Below, piece after piece: positions 12,677 to 19,353 of a stretch of 36,919 nt of DNA. The DNA comes from a virus. Each line of letters starts with the position of its first letter. Position 1 is the stretch's first letter. The DNA is taken from IMG/VR virus record IMGVR_UViG_3300027909_000046, positions 1-36,919 of that record; one strand, written 5' to 3'. The notes beneath the pieces are model-generated. The model saw nothing but the letters and a program-made list of their open reading frames with translations, was not told where the DNA came from and did not search any database. The position numbers and the translations under genes were made by a program.

Positions 12677-14698
12677 TTGAAGAACGCCGATCCAATCCTA
12701 TACCCATCAAATGAAATAGATCGCTCACTTGCGCAAGCGAGACAGAAAAACTATTCTGATTGCATTAACATACTGCAAACGCAGTGGTATCAAGCCGACG
12801 TAGATCAGCGTTTTGCAATGGGTGATCAAGATATCTGGGGTTTAATCTTCCCGGGTGTGGCCACCTACCGCAGAAAGATGTTCAATTTCAATATTATCAA
12901 CCCAATCTTGCAAGCTATCAGTGGACAGCAGCGCCAAACTCGTAAATCAACTATCGCAATACCTGTTCATGGCGGTATGCAAAAGACTGCCGATCAGCTT
13001 ACTAAATGCTTGTATTACGTGCACAATCAATCAGGGGCTTATCAAGTATATTCTGATTGCTTTGAACAAGGTGCTTTGACGCAAGGTATAGGCTTTATTT
13101 CGATCTTTAAAGATACAACAAATGACCCTGTGTCGGGTGATATCAAACTGCGCTATATAGATTTCAAAAGCTGCCTATGTGATCCCTTTTTCCGTAAGCA
13201 TGATATGTCCGATGCTAGATTCTTTTGGACTAGACAGTTTTTTGGTAGAGAGGAAGCGGCTCAACTTTACTCCAATTTCCATGATGAAATAATGTCACTG
13301 CCAAAAGGAACATATCGCGATGACAAATTCTATTATATGCCAGAAGTCTACCAGATTCAATTTCCTAATATGGTTGCCCTAGATGAATATTGGTATGCAT
13401 CTACTCGTGAATGCGAATATCTCATAGATAAAGAGACAGGTGAGACACAAGAATTCTTTGGTGATGAAGAGGATGCCCGAGCAATCATGCACCAATTCAA
13501 AGATAGGCTAAAGATAGTAAAGAAAACCAAGCCTACAGTTCGCAGAAGCATAATACTCAATGACAGGACACTAATTGACGAGGCTAATCCCTATGGTATT
13601 GACCGATATCCTTACGTTCCTATGCTCGCTTATTTTACTCCCGATACTCCTTATTATGCTTATAAGTTTAGGGGTATTGTTCGTGATATGCGAGATGCTC
13701 AATATCTTTTTAATCGAAGGAAAGTCGCTGATCTTGACATTCTGGAAAGCCAACAGCAAGGGCTTAAAGTCAAAAAAGGTGCGCTTGTTACCCCCGATGA
13801 TAGTCTTAATACAGGTAATGGCCGTGTTCTATTTATAGATCCCAAATTCCAAATGCAAGATGTTGAGCCAATGCAAATTGTGCCTCCCTCCCCTGTTATG
13901 CTTCAAATGGAAGAAATGTTAATGAATATTGCCCATCGCATTGCTGGAGTTGATCCAAATGCTATGGGTATAGATGTAGATGATAAGGCCGGCATCATAT
14001 CTATGATGCGTCAAGCAGCAACAGCACGCAATCTACAGCGTGTGTTTGACCAGTTTGATGAAGCACAACGTCTATGTGGTGATATCATTTGCGAGATGAT
14101 TCAAAAGAATTGGACATTTGGAAAAGTAAAACAAGTCATTGGTGAAGACCCTACAGCCGAATTTGATAACAAAGCGTTTTTCAAATATGGGGCAAAGGTT
14201 GTCCAAGGCGTACTTACGGAATCTCAACAGCAACTTGAATTGGCTCAATTGTTACATGCACAGCAGATATTGCCTCCAGGTATATTCCCCATGGAGGAAA
14301 TACTTGAAGCAATGACCATACAAAATAAAGATCGCATCATCGAAAAGATTACTAAAGCACAACAAGCACAGCAGCAACAGCAGCAGAAGATGGAAGAGCT
14401 ACAAATGCAGCAGTTACAAATCGATAACCAAGCAAAAATATCCTATGCACACTCTCAAGAAGGTCTAGCAGCTGAAAGAATTCAAAAAATTCAAACGGAT
14501 CGTGCGGTAGCGGTTGATAAATTACGTAAATCGCAAGAGGAAGACACAGCCTCTATGCTAAATATCGTCAAGATTATTAAAGAATTGCAATCTATGGATA
14601 CCGAGCATTTAGCAAGTAAAATTGAAATGCTCCATCGAATTAACGAATTAGAATTTAACCCGGCAGCAGAAGCGGTAAAAGAACAGGTTGCCAAATAA
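12677..14698 (+). CDS. Portal protein, P22 type
   Basis: 673 residues. It forms the dodecameric ring at one capsid vertex through which DNA passes. Family features are the length, an early WYQADVDQRFAMGDQDIW helix, FNFNIINPILQAISGQQRQT, DIKLRYIDFKSCLCDPF, a central YPYVPMLAYFTPDT, and the helical barrel-like Gln-rich C-terminus (about 545-620, AQQAQQQQQQKMEELQMQQL). The only start in frame is TTG at 12677 with AGGT 9 nt upstream; no ATG lies between the HNH stop and this point. It follows terminase and HNH and precedes small head genes and scaffold, the normal P22-like order. Confidence 0.9.
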   Translation: MKNADPILYPSNEIDRSLAQARQKNYSDCINILQTQWYQADVDQRFAMGDQDIWGLIFPGVATYRRKMFNFNIINPILQAISGQQRQTRKSTIAIPVHGGMQKTADQLTKCLYYVHNQSGAYQVYSDCFEQGALTQGIGFISIFKDTTNDPVSGDIKLRYIDFKSCLCDPFFRKHDMSDARFFWTRQFFGREEAAQLYSNFHDEIMSLPKGTYRDDKFYYMPEVYQIQFPNMVALDEYWYASTRECEYLIDKETGETQEFFGDEEDARAIMHQFKDRLKIVKKTKPTVRRSIILNDRTLIDEANPYGIDRYPYVPMLAYFTPDTPYYAYKFRGIVRDMRDAQYLFNRRKVADLDILESQQQGLKVKKGALVTPDDSLNTGNGRVLFIDPKFQMQDVEPMQIVPPSPVMLQMEEMLMNIAHRIAGVDPNAMGIDVDDKAGIISMMRQAATARNLQRVFDQFDEAQRLCGDIICEMIQKNWTFGKVKQVIGEDPTAEFDNKAFFKYGAKVVQGVLTESQQQLELAQLLHAQQILPPGIFPMEEILEAMTIQNKDRIIEKITKAQQAQQQQQQKMEELQMQQLQIDNQAKISYAHSQEGLAAERIQKIQTDRAVAVDKLRKSQEEDTASMLNIVKIIKELQSMDTEHLASKIEMLHRINELEFNPAAEAVKEQVAK

Positions 14699-14739
14699 AA
14701 AATATCTCATTATTTGCAAATTTAACCAATAGGTGATTT

Positions 14740-14934
14740 ATGGGAAACTATGGAAACTTAGGAAAAGAGCAAGGCAACATGAAGCCAGATGTTGAGAACT
14801 ATCAACGTCCTGAAGCAGTGTTTTCACAAAAAGAGTTTAACAAAACTACTGAATATATCTCTCGTCATAATGCTCAAGAGTCAAAAGCAGCCGGAAAAAT
14901 AGAAAAACAAGCTTATAAGGGCCGTTACTCATGA
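14740..14934 (+). CDS. Small hypothetical protein after the portal
   Basis: 64 residues, Gly- and Lys-rich with no hydrophobic core (MGNYGNLGKEQGNMKPDVEN to AYKGRYS). AGGTGAT lies 5 nt before the ATG. Its stop overlaps the next start by 4 nt. Small unstructured proteins in this position are common in short-tailed phages; no function is known to me. Confidence 0.6.
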   Translation: MGNYGNLGKEQGNMKPDVENYQRPEAVFSQKEFNKTTEYISRHNAQESKAAGKIEKQAYKGRYS

Positions 14935-15098
14935 AAGAAGGCAAATACAATAAAGTTGCATGCCAAAAAGGCCCTATTGTAGCAGACCAGAAGACTATGA
15001 AGCATATGCCGCTTGCACAAGTTCAACGTGAAAGCGAGGCACAAAATAGACAGCTTCGTGATATGCAAACCCCAACTCTAATGATGCCAAAGCAATAA
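14931..15098 (+). CDS. Short hypothetical protein
   Basis: 55 residues (MKEGKYNKVACQKGPIVADQ to LMMPKQ), starting inside the stop of the gene before (ATGA). The open frame is bounded exactly by its neighbours, and the next ATG follows its stop by 1 nt. Polar, Gln- and Met-rich, with no motif recognised. Confidence 0.5.
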   Translation: MKEGKYNKVACQKGPIVADQKTMKHMPLAQVQRESEAQNRQLRDMQTPTLMMPKQ

Positions 15099-15099
15099 A

Positions 15100-15225
15100 A
15101 TGAAAAACGGTAAGAAAAAAGTTGTTAAAAAGGTTCTTAAGCATTTGAAAGAAGATACTAAAGAGTTCAAAGAACAGATTGCAGATGATAAGAAACTCAG
15201 CAAATCGCTAAAGAAAAAGAAGTAA
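15100..15225 (+). CDS. Lysine-rich mini-protein in the head gene cluster
   Basis: 41 residues (MKNGKKKVVKKVLKHLKEDT to KSLKKKK), helical and very basic with a small acidic patch (KEFKEQIADDKK). Its stop overlaps the next start (TAATG). It resembles the mini-proteins at 10063 and 31047 in composition, though not clearly in sequence. Confidence 0.5.
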   Translation: MKNGKKKVVKKVLKHLKEDTKEFKEQIADDKKLSKSLKKKK

Positions 15226-15767
15226 TGGAAAATAAAAGTCAATACGGTGATCGTAAGACAGTAGGGGCAATTTATCGTGATGCTCAAATTCATGGCGATA
15301 AATCCCCTATTCAAGCTGGTGATCTCACCAACGAGTTAATGTCCTCCCTTGTTTCTGATCTCAATGATACCATTCAATCAAGACCTTACGATGGTGAATG
15401 TGATTACTATATTACAGTACACGAAAAGAAAGACCGTCAGATGCCATGTGCATTACTTCGTCGCATCATTACTACAAAATACCGTCCATACCCGGAAGAT
15501 GACACAGTCGTTTTCAAGATCCATCGCAATGGTGACATTCGCTTTTGCTGGTGTCTCCCCCACTGGTCAGAGATGGATAATATGTTAGCCAACGAAGCTT
15601 TATTTGATTATGACATGCTAAAGGAAATTAGAGCGTGGAAGGGCATACAATTAGAGCATTTTGGATTCATGAAAGATGAAATGGGACATTGGACAGCTAA
15701 CCCCCATTATCAAGATGCCAAGCTTACTGAATTCTATAAGAAACCACCTAAGATTCTAGTCGCCTAA
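15225..15767 (+). CDS. Conserved head-region protein
   Basis: 180 residues. It contains DLNDTIQSRPYDGECDYYITVHEKKDRQ, LRRIITTKYRPYPEDDTVVF and FCWCLPHWSEMDNMLAN. I recall this pattern from a conserved hypothetical protein next to portal genes in several podovirus-like phages. Its biochemical role is not known to me. It follows the mini-protein with overlapping stop/start and ends convergently with a minus-strand gene, overlapping it by 20 nt. Confidence 0.65.
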   Translation: MENKSQYGDRKTVGAIYRDAQIHGDKSPIQAGDLTNELMSSLVSDLNDTIQSRPYDGECDYYITVHEKKDRQMPCALLRRIITTKYRPYPEDDTVVFKIHRNGDIRFCWCLPHWSEMDNMLANEALFDYDMLKEIRAWKGIQLEHFGFMKDEMGHWTANPHYQDAKLTEFYKKPPKILVA

Positions 15768-16044
15768 AGTCTAATGGAGTTTCTTTCCATCCATTACCTT
15801 TATCTTTAAGCTTCAAATACCAGGCGTTTTTTTTCTTTTCTTCGTGGAACTTGTCAGCACACTTTTGTGAGCAGTAGAAACTCCGCCCTTCTTCAATGGG
15901 GGCTTTGCAGAGCTTACAAGCCCTGCCCGAAAGTTCGGGGATGTCTTTCTCTGTTTTGTGTTTGTAAGTGCACCGATAGCATACTTCTTTTCCATAAAAA
16001 TCAGCCTCGCTGTATTCACGTAAACATTTAGGGCATATAGGCAT
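15748..16044 (-). CDS. Double zinc-finger protein on the opposite strand
   Basis: 98 residues with two cysteine clusters: CPKC and CYRC (about 4-26), then CKLCKAPIEEGRSFYCSQKC (about 43-62). The second is a treble-clef-like finger seen in several nucleic-acid-binding proteins. The C-terminal 35 residues are basic. It stands alone on the minus strand inside the plus-strand head operon and overlaps the end of its neighbour, so it is probably an independently acquired gene. A weak promoter-like TTGATT/TATTTA pair (17-nt spacing) lies upstream, within 16055-16100. Confidence 0.6.
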   Translation of the reverse strand: MPICPKCLREYSEADFYGKEVCYRCTYKHKTEKDIPELSGRACKLCKAPIEEGRSFYCSQKCADKFHEEKKKNAWYLKLKDKGNGWKETPLDFRRLES

Positions 16045-16092
16045 TTAATTCACTTTATTAATACTTGAAATTTAAATAATTCCTCTTTATTT

Positions 16093-16126
16093 CGCAATCA
16101 AAGGCTACCGCAAGCCTTAAATTGCG
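16093..16126. repeat. Long hairpin upstream of the scaffold gene
   Basis: CGCAAT pairs with ATTGCG and, inside it, AAGGCT with AGCCTT around the loop ACCGCA, giving a nearly continuous 14-bp stem with a small mismatch. No T-run follows on either strand, so it is not a simple terminator. It lies in the 129-nt gap between the minus-strand zinc-finger gene and the scaffold gene and could be a processing or stability element of the scaffold-capsid message. Confidence 0.4.
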
Positions 16127-16173
16127 TGATTGGTTGTAAAAGGCACTCACCAAGCCAAAAGGATTGTTAGCAC

Positions 16174-16908
16174 ATGGATGATGTCCAAGAAAATAGCGTA
16201 ATGCCAGAGGTCGCAACTCCAGAGACAAACCATGCAGTTCAAGCAGAGGCGCCACCTGTAGAAACTAAACAGGATAAAAACTGGCGTGAAATGCGTATGA
16301 AACAACAACAGCTCGAAAACGAACTGAGAATGCAAAAGGAAATGAATGAAAGGTTAATGCAAATGACATTGGCCAATCAGCCAACTCCTAAGCAAGAAGT
16401 CGATGAGCTAGATTCTCTCAGCGATGATGAGTTTCTTCCTAAAGGCAAAGTGAAAAAGCTTATGCAAAAAGAAAGAGATTCCATCAAGAAAGAAGCTCTC
16501 CAAGAGTTTGAGAATATTCAAAAGCAAAGGGAGCAGTCTAGATTCTTAGACAATCTAAAATCTCGGTTCAGTGACTTCGATGAAGTTGTCAATGCTGACA
16601 CAATGGCACTTTTAGAAGAAAAAGACCCTGAACTTGCCCAAACTATTGTTGAACTCAAAGACCCTTATAAAATTGGTGTACAGACATATAAGTACATCAA
16701 AGCAATGAAGTTATCTGAAAAAGTCCCCGATGCAAGACGTGCTAAGGAAGTTGATAAGAAGCTAGAGCAGAACGCTAAAACCGTTCAAACGCCTCAAGCT
16801 TACGACAAACGTCCGATGGCTCAAGCATTTAAGATGACCGATTCAGATTACAAAGACCTTTATAAGGAGATGATGGGTTACGCAAGTCAAGCAAGCTACA
16901 GTTATTAA
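16174..16908 (+). CDS. Capsid scaffolding protein (probable)
   Basis: 244 residues, very charged and mostly helical, directly before the capsid gene. Residues about 40-70 form a coiled coil (MRMKQQQLENELRMQKEMNE). An acidic stretch follows (ELDSLSDDEFLP), then helices to about 200, and a short C-terminal region ending MMGYASQASYSY. Scaffold proteins guide procapsid assembly and leave before DNA packaging. Composition, length and place between portal and capsid all fit. The start has AAAGGA 10 nt upstream. Sequence-level similarity to a known scaffold was not established. Confidence 0.75.
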   Translation: MDDVQENSVMPEVATPETNHAVQAEAPPVETKQDKNWREMRMKQQQLENELRMQKEMNERLMQMTLANQPTPKQEVDELDSLSDDEFLPKGKVKKLMQKERDSIKKEALQEFENIQKQREQSRFLDNLKSRFSDFDEVVNADTMALLEEKDPELAQTIVELKDPYKIGVQTYKYIKAMKLSEKVPDARRAKEVDKKLEQNAKTVQTPQAYDKRPMAQAFKMTDSDYKDLYKEMMGYASQASYSY

Positions 16909-16921
16909 ACTGAGGTTTTAG

Positions 16922-17169
16922 ATGACAGTTTCCATTTCTACTATGCCTCCGCAAATTCAGCAGAGGTATAATTCCAAGCTTCTGTCAACTCCAGAACGTA
17001 ATTTGATTCACAATCTTTTTGCTATGCCTGTTGAGTTGCCGGATAACCAAGGCTTTATTGATAGACAAAGCCGTTACGATCGATTGGATTTATTTCCAGT
17101 CCCACTAGATGATGCACAAACTAATCCACCTTCTCAGCAGTTGAATAGAGTGGATGTGGATTGCAGGGT
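16922..17169 (+). CDS. Major capsid protein, exon 1 (gene = 16922-17169 + 17933-18568 + 19278-19341)
   Basis: First exon, 82 codons plus two bases, with GAGG before the ATG. Unspliced reading would stop at 17233 after intron text. Joining the three exons gives 948 nt, a continuous 315-residue protein of the N4-gp56 major capsid family. That family has an N-terminal arm, VDVDCRV-type strand, a TNEDPIL...AARLGQ helix, SDMDDIV, and a late SDP...R-T-A-G then NDLW tail. Exon 1 carries the arm (MPPQIQQRYNSKLLSTPERN) up to RVDVDCRV. The splice point after 17169 follows CAGGGT, which pairs with GCCCTG at 17180-17185 with the required terminal U.G pair. Across the join the protein reads DCRV-RVYATYIVL. 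It follows the scaffold gene by 13 nt. Splicing is inferred from structure and reading frame; no RNA evidence is available. Confidence 0.88.
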
Positions 17170-17234
17170 TGACACACTAGCCCTGGATAAATCAGCCCTA
17201 ATTGACTTGGAAGCCTACGAACTAGTTGCATAGT

Positions 17235-17717
17235 TTATGGTGACAAGGGGCAAGTACGATACTGACCTTGTTGGTGAGTATTTATAGAACGTAATTGGAG
17301 ATAATAAGAATGTCGAAGATCATAAACATCATCTGGAACAGCAGTGCAAGCACCGCCTCCAAGAGGATTGGTATATGTTTCTCGCATTTTCATCATTATC
17401 TCGCAATGTTGTTTTTTGATTTTCAAGTATGGATAAATTTTAGCAAGAACAAAATCAAGTTTTTCTCCGCTGATATTGCATTCATAAACTGGTTTACGAT
17501 TACTGTTTTTAATCTGTTTTGTATCAGATTTTTTCCAGTATCCAAAACCAAAAAGTTCAGAAACCCATTTAATTTGGGATTCTGTGACACTTGCAAATTT
17601 CAAAATACAACGATGATGAGGTTTTTTAAGTGGATTTCTGTGCTTAACATAATCCATGTAAAAACATCCATCACCGTCTATATAACCAGCAAGATAAGAA
17701 CAATCAATTTTCTTCAT
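17235..17717 (-). CDS. LAGLIDADG homing endonuclease in intron 1, antisense
   Basis: 160 residues from MKKIDCSYLAG at 17717, which has GAGG 6 nt upstream. The longer frame to 17822 lacks a ribosome site and would read through the P7-P8 core. A single LAGLIDADG motif is at 8-17 (LAGYIDGDGC). Others in the family (I-CreI type) work as homodimers and cut a long intron-insertion site to drive intron spread. A beta-rich DNA-binding region follows (KFASVTESQIKWVSELFGFG), and a second helical part ends YYLQLRSINTHQQG. Its last dozen codons overlap the P4/P5 strands of the intron on the other strand. It is transcribed against the capsid gene. Confidence 0.85.
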   Translation of the reverse strand: MKKIDCSYLAGYIDGDGCFYMDYVKHRNPLKKPHHRCILKFASVTESQIKWVSELFGFGYWKKSDTKQIKNSNRKPVYECNISGEKLDFVLAKIYPYLKIKKQHCEIMMKMRETYTNPLGGGACTAVPDDVYDLRHSYYLQLRSINTHQQGQYRTCPLSP

Positions 17718-17733
17718 ATAAACCTCTATACTG

Positions 17734-17755
17734 CAATGAGTAAATATATAGTATA
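17734..17755 (-). promoter_or_regulatory. Conserved motif upstream of the intron 1 endonuclease
   Basis: On the minus strand TATACTATATATTT then CTCATTG appears 17 nt before the start codon. A similar element (TATACAATAATTAG then TCATTG) lies 32 nt before the endonuclease gene of intron 2. It could be a shared promoter, or simply common ancestry of the two introns. Confidence 0.35.
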
Positions 17756-17932
17756 TGGGCATAAAGAGCAAATAGATTGTGTACGGCCTGAACGACTTAA
17801 GCGGGTAGACATGCAAAAGCATGAAGCGAAAGTCTGCTCTCTATAGAAATATAGAGAGGGAGATCCGAAGAGGTTTCCCCGCCATAATTAGTTAACGAAT
17901 AAACTAAATATGGTTAATAAAGTAACAGAATG

Positions 17933-18568
17933 TAGAGTATATGCAACATATATAGTATTAACCAGGCAGGTTACTATTACTAACGAGGATCCCATATTAA
18001 ATTCAGCAGCAGCTCGTTTAGGCCAAGCCGCTAGAGAAACTCAGGACGCCCTACAGAGAGACAACCTAGAAAGTACAGCTTCCGTGGTAAACTCAGTAGG
18101 CGGTTCGAATGGTGACTTGCCAACAGAGCTTGCACTTAGCGACATGGATGATATTGTGGCATTGTTACAAGATAACGACGCTGAATACATCACAAACATG
18201 ATTCCAGGCGAGCTAAAGATTGGTACATCACCAATTGGTGATGCCTACGGAATGATGTGCTCGACACGTATGATTCCGGTGTTAAATAACGTCCAAGGGT
18301 TTGTACGTAAATTCCAATACCCAAATGTAGATAACGTGCTTTCTACAGAATGGGGAGGAGTAAACAATGTCAGAGTTTTTGTGTCATCCCAAGGTAGTGT
18401 AACACCAAATGCCTCATTAGCGGGTGCTGATGTTGCAAACTGTTTTGTAGCTGCGAAAGAGTCTTACAAAGTGGTGTGGCAAGCAGGCGGTAAGATGAAG
18501 TTTATCTATCTGCCTCCAGGTTATAACTCGGACCCCTGCATGCTTCGGCATACAGCAGGATGCTCGTT
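17933..18568 (+). CDS. Major capsid protein, exon 2
   Basis: 636 nt carrying most of the capsid fold. Starting at the last base of a codon, it reads RVYATYIVLTRQVTITNEDP, then the family helix ILNSAAARLGQAARET, NSVGGSNGDLPTEL, SDMDDIVALL, GTSPIGDAYGMM, NVQGFVRKFQYPN, LSTEWGGVNNVRVFVSS, and ends FIYLPPGYNSDP ... RHTAGCS plus two bases. An ATG at 17910 in the same frame lies inside the intron and is not a real start. The 5' boundary follows intron-terminal AGAATG, and the same bases end intron 2. The 3' boundary follows CTCGTT. Confidence 0.86.
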
Positions 18569-18663
18569 TGACGATATAGACGAGGGTAAATCTTCTCTGA
18601 TTGACTTGGAAGCCTGTGATTACGCTTTGGCAGCGTAATTATGGTGACAAGGCGGAAGTATAA

Positions 18664-19086
18664 TTAATGGTTATTATGATAACGAATCTCGTTAAGATAT
18701 TTTTCTCTAAGATCAAGAATCTCTTGGGTGACCCTATAAGATTCTTTTTCGGTAAATGTTTTACGAAATTCAAGAAGAAGTTCAGCTTGTTTTCTTTTTA
18801 CAATAAGATGCGGGATAACAAGAGGAAACAATTTGTCCATTATAGGACGTGTTGTGTACCAAGTATGTTGAATTTTCCAATTGGAATTTTCATGGTTGCG
18901 ATCTCTGGTTATCACTTTGCCTCCAAAGGTGTTTTGAATCCATCTAATCAATGGTTCATTTGTATTGACGATTTGAAGTCTTGGAAAATAATCAAACCAG
19001 TTAACTCTTTTAACTTTTTGAATATAGATACAACCTTCTCCGTCAATAATGCCAGCCATATACGCAATTTGTTCTTTAGACCACAT
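18664..19086 (-). CDS. LAGLIDADG homing endonuclease in intron 2, antisense
   Basis: 140 residues from MWSKEQIAYMAG at 19086, with AAGGAG 6 nt upstream; the frame extends to 19203 without a ribosome site. A single LAGLIDADG motif is at 9-18 (MAGIIDGEGC), again implying a homodimer. A beta-rich region follows (FPRLQIVNTNEPLIRWI, then FGGKVITRDRN), and a C-terminal helix ends LDLREKYLNEIRYHNNH. It is related to the intron 1 enzyme (shared YxAGxIDGxGC, the I-x-W-I/V segment, and LR-x-x-Y near the end) but well diverged. Unlike the intron 1 gene, it stops 4 nt before the P4/P5 core. Confidence 0.87.
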   Translation of the reverse strand: MWSKEQIAYMAGIIDGEGCIYIQKVKRVNWFDYFPRLQIVNTNEPLIRWIQNTFGGKVITRDRNHENSNWKIQHTWYTTRPIMDKLFPLVIPHLIVKRKQAELLLEFRKTFTEKESYRVTQEILDLREKYLNEIRYHNNH

Positions 19087-19117
19087 ATGAACTCCTTTTT
19101 TAATAAAGATAATATCA

Positions 19118-19137
19118 CAATGACTAATTATTGTATA
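19118..19137 (-). promoter_or_regulatory. Conserved motif upstream of the intron 2 endonuclease
   Basis: On the minus strand TATACAATAATTAG then TCATTG lies 32 nt before the ATG at 19086. It matches the element at 17734-17755 in 18 or so aligned bases apart from small gaps. Candidate promoter; evidence is the pairwise similarity only. Confidence 0.35.
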
Positions 19138-19277
19138 CCGTGATCGACTGAGCGAGAAGAATCCGAAAGGATATGCGACAGTCAAGACTAGTGAGGAAAC
19201 CACTAGAGAAGCTTCCGAAGAGTAGCTTCCGCCCTAGAAATAGGGTCAGTAGGTTGGCAACCGAAAGTAATAGAATG

Positions 19278-19341
19278 TTATCAAGGCCAATGTATTACAA
19301 ACGACCTGTGGATTCAAAACCTACGCTCAACCGGCATATAA
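19278..19341 (+). CDS. Major capsid protein, exon 3
   Basis: 64 nt giving the last 21 residues after a shared codon: YQGQCITNDLWIQNLRSTGI and a stop at 19339-19341. The I-x-N-D-x-W-x-x-N-L-R pattern is the usual end of N4-gp56-type capsid proteins and completes the RHTAG segment of exon 2. The stop codon lies inside the Shine-Dalgarno (AAGGAGG) of the next gene. No ATG-started frame covers it, so it would be missed without the intron model. Confidence 0.8.
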
Positions 19342-19353
19342 GGAGGATCTAAT

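Larger units (their letters stand above)
17170..17932 (+). ncRNA. Group I intron 1 in the capsid gene
   Basis: 763 nt. Pairings found by eye: P1 CAGGGU (exon, 17164-17169) with GCCCUG (17180-17185), U.G at the splice site; P10 CUA (17177-17179) with exon-2 UAG (17933-17935); P3 GCCC (17195-17198) with GGGU (17803-17806); P4 ACUUG (17205-17209) with CAAGU (17251-17255); P5 GCCU (17213-17216) with the AGG just before it; P7 GACUU (17794-17798) with AAGUC (17830-17834); P8 CAUGC-AAAA-GCAUG (17810-17823); P9 CTCTCTATA with TATAGAGAG around GAAA (17837-17858). The intron ends in G. An antisense LAGLIDADG gene fills the loop between P6 and P7. The order and pairings are those of a group I ribozyme. 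Confidence 0.85.
18569..19277 (+). ncRNA. Group I intron 2 in the capsid gene
   Basis: 709 nt. P1 is CUCGUU (exon, 18563-18568) with GACGAG (18579-18584), U.G at the splice site. P3 is UUCUC (18593-18597) with GAGAA (19154-19158), P4 ACUU (18604-18607) with AAGU (18656-18659), P5 GCCU (18612-18615) with AGGC (18650-18653), and P7 GACUG (19146-19150) with CAGUC (19179-19183). P8 is AUCC-GAAA-GGAU (19161-19172). Four 3' hairpins follow: CTAGTG/CACTAG (19188-19206), GAAGCT/AGCTTC (19208-19229), CCCTA-GAAA-TAGGG (19232-19245) and GGTT/AACC (19252-19262). The intron ends AGAATG. The core text TTGACTTGGAAGCCT and the later ATGGTGACAAGG are shared with intron 1, so the two introns are related. Confidence 0.86.

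Noticed and set aside
16922-17233. A complete short protein of 103 residues
   Set aside because: The last 20 residues are translated intron; the real exon stops at 17169.
17910-18638. Open frame starting at 17910 as a separate gene
   Set aside because: The ATG lies inside intron 1, with no ribosome site. The frame is exon 2 of the capsid gene followed by intron 2 text.
17295-19143. Plus-strand open frames at 17295-17846 and 18667-19143
   Set aside because: They are the reverse reading of the LAGLIDADG genes and lack starts with ribosome sites and family motifs.
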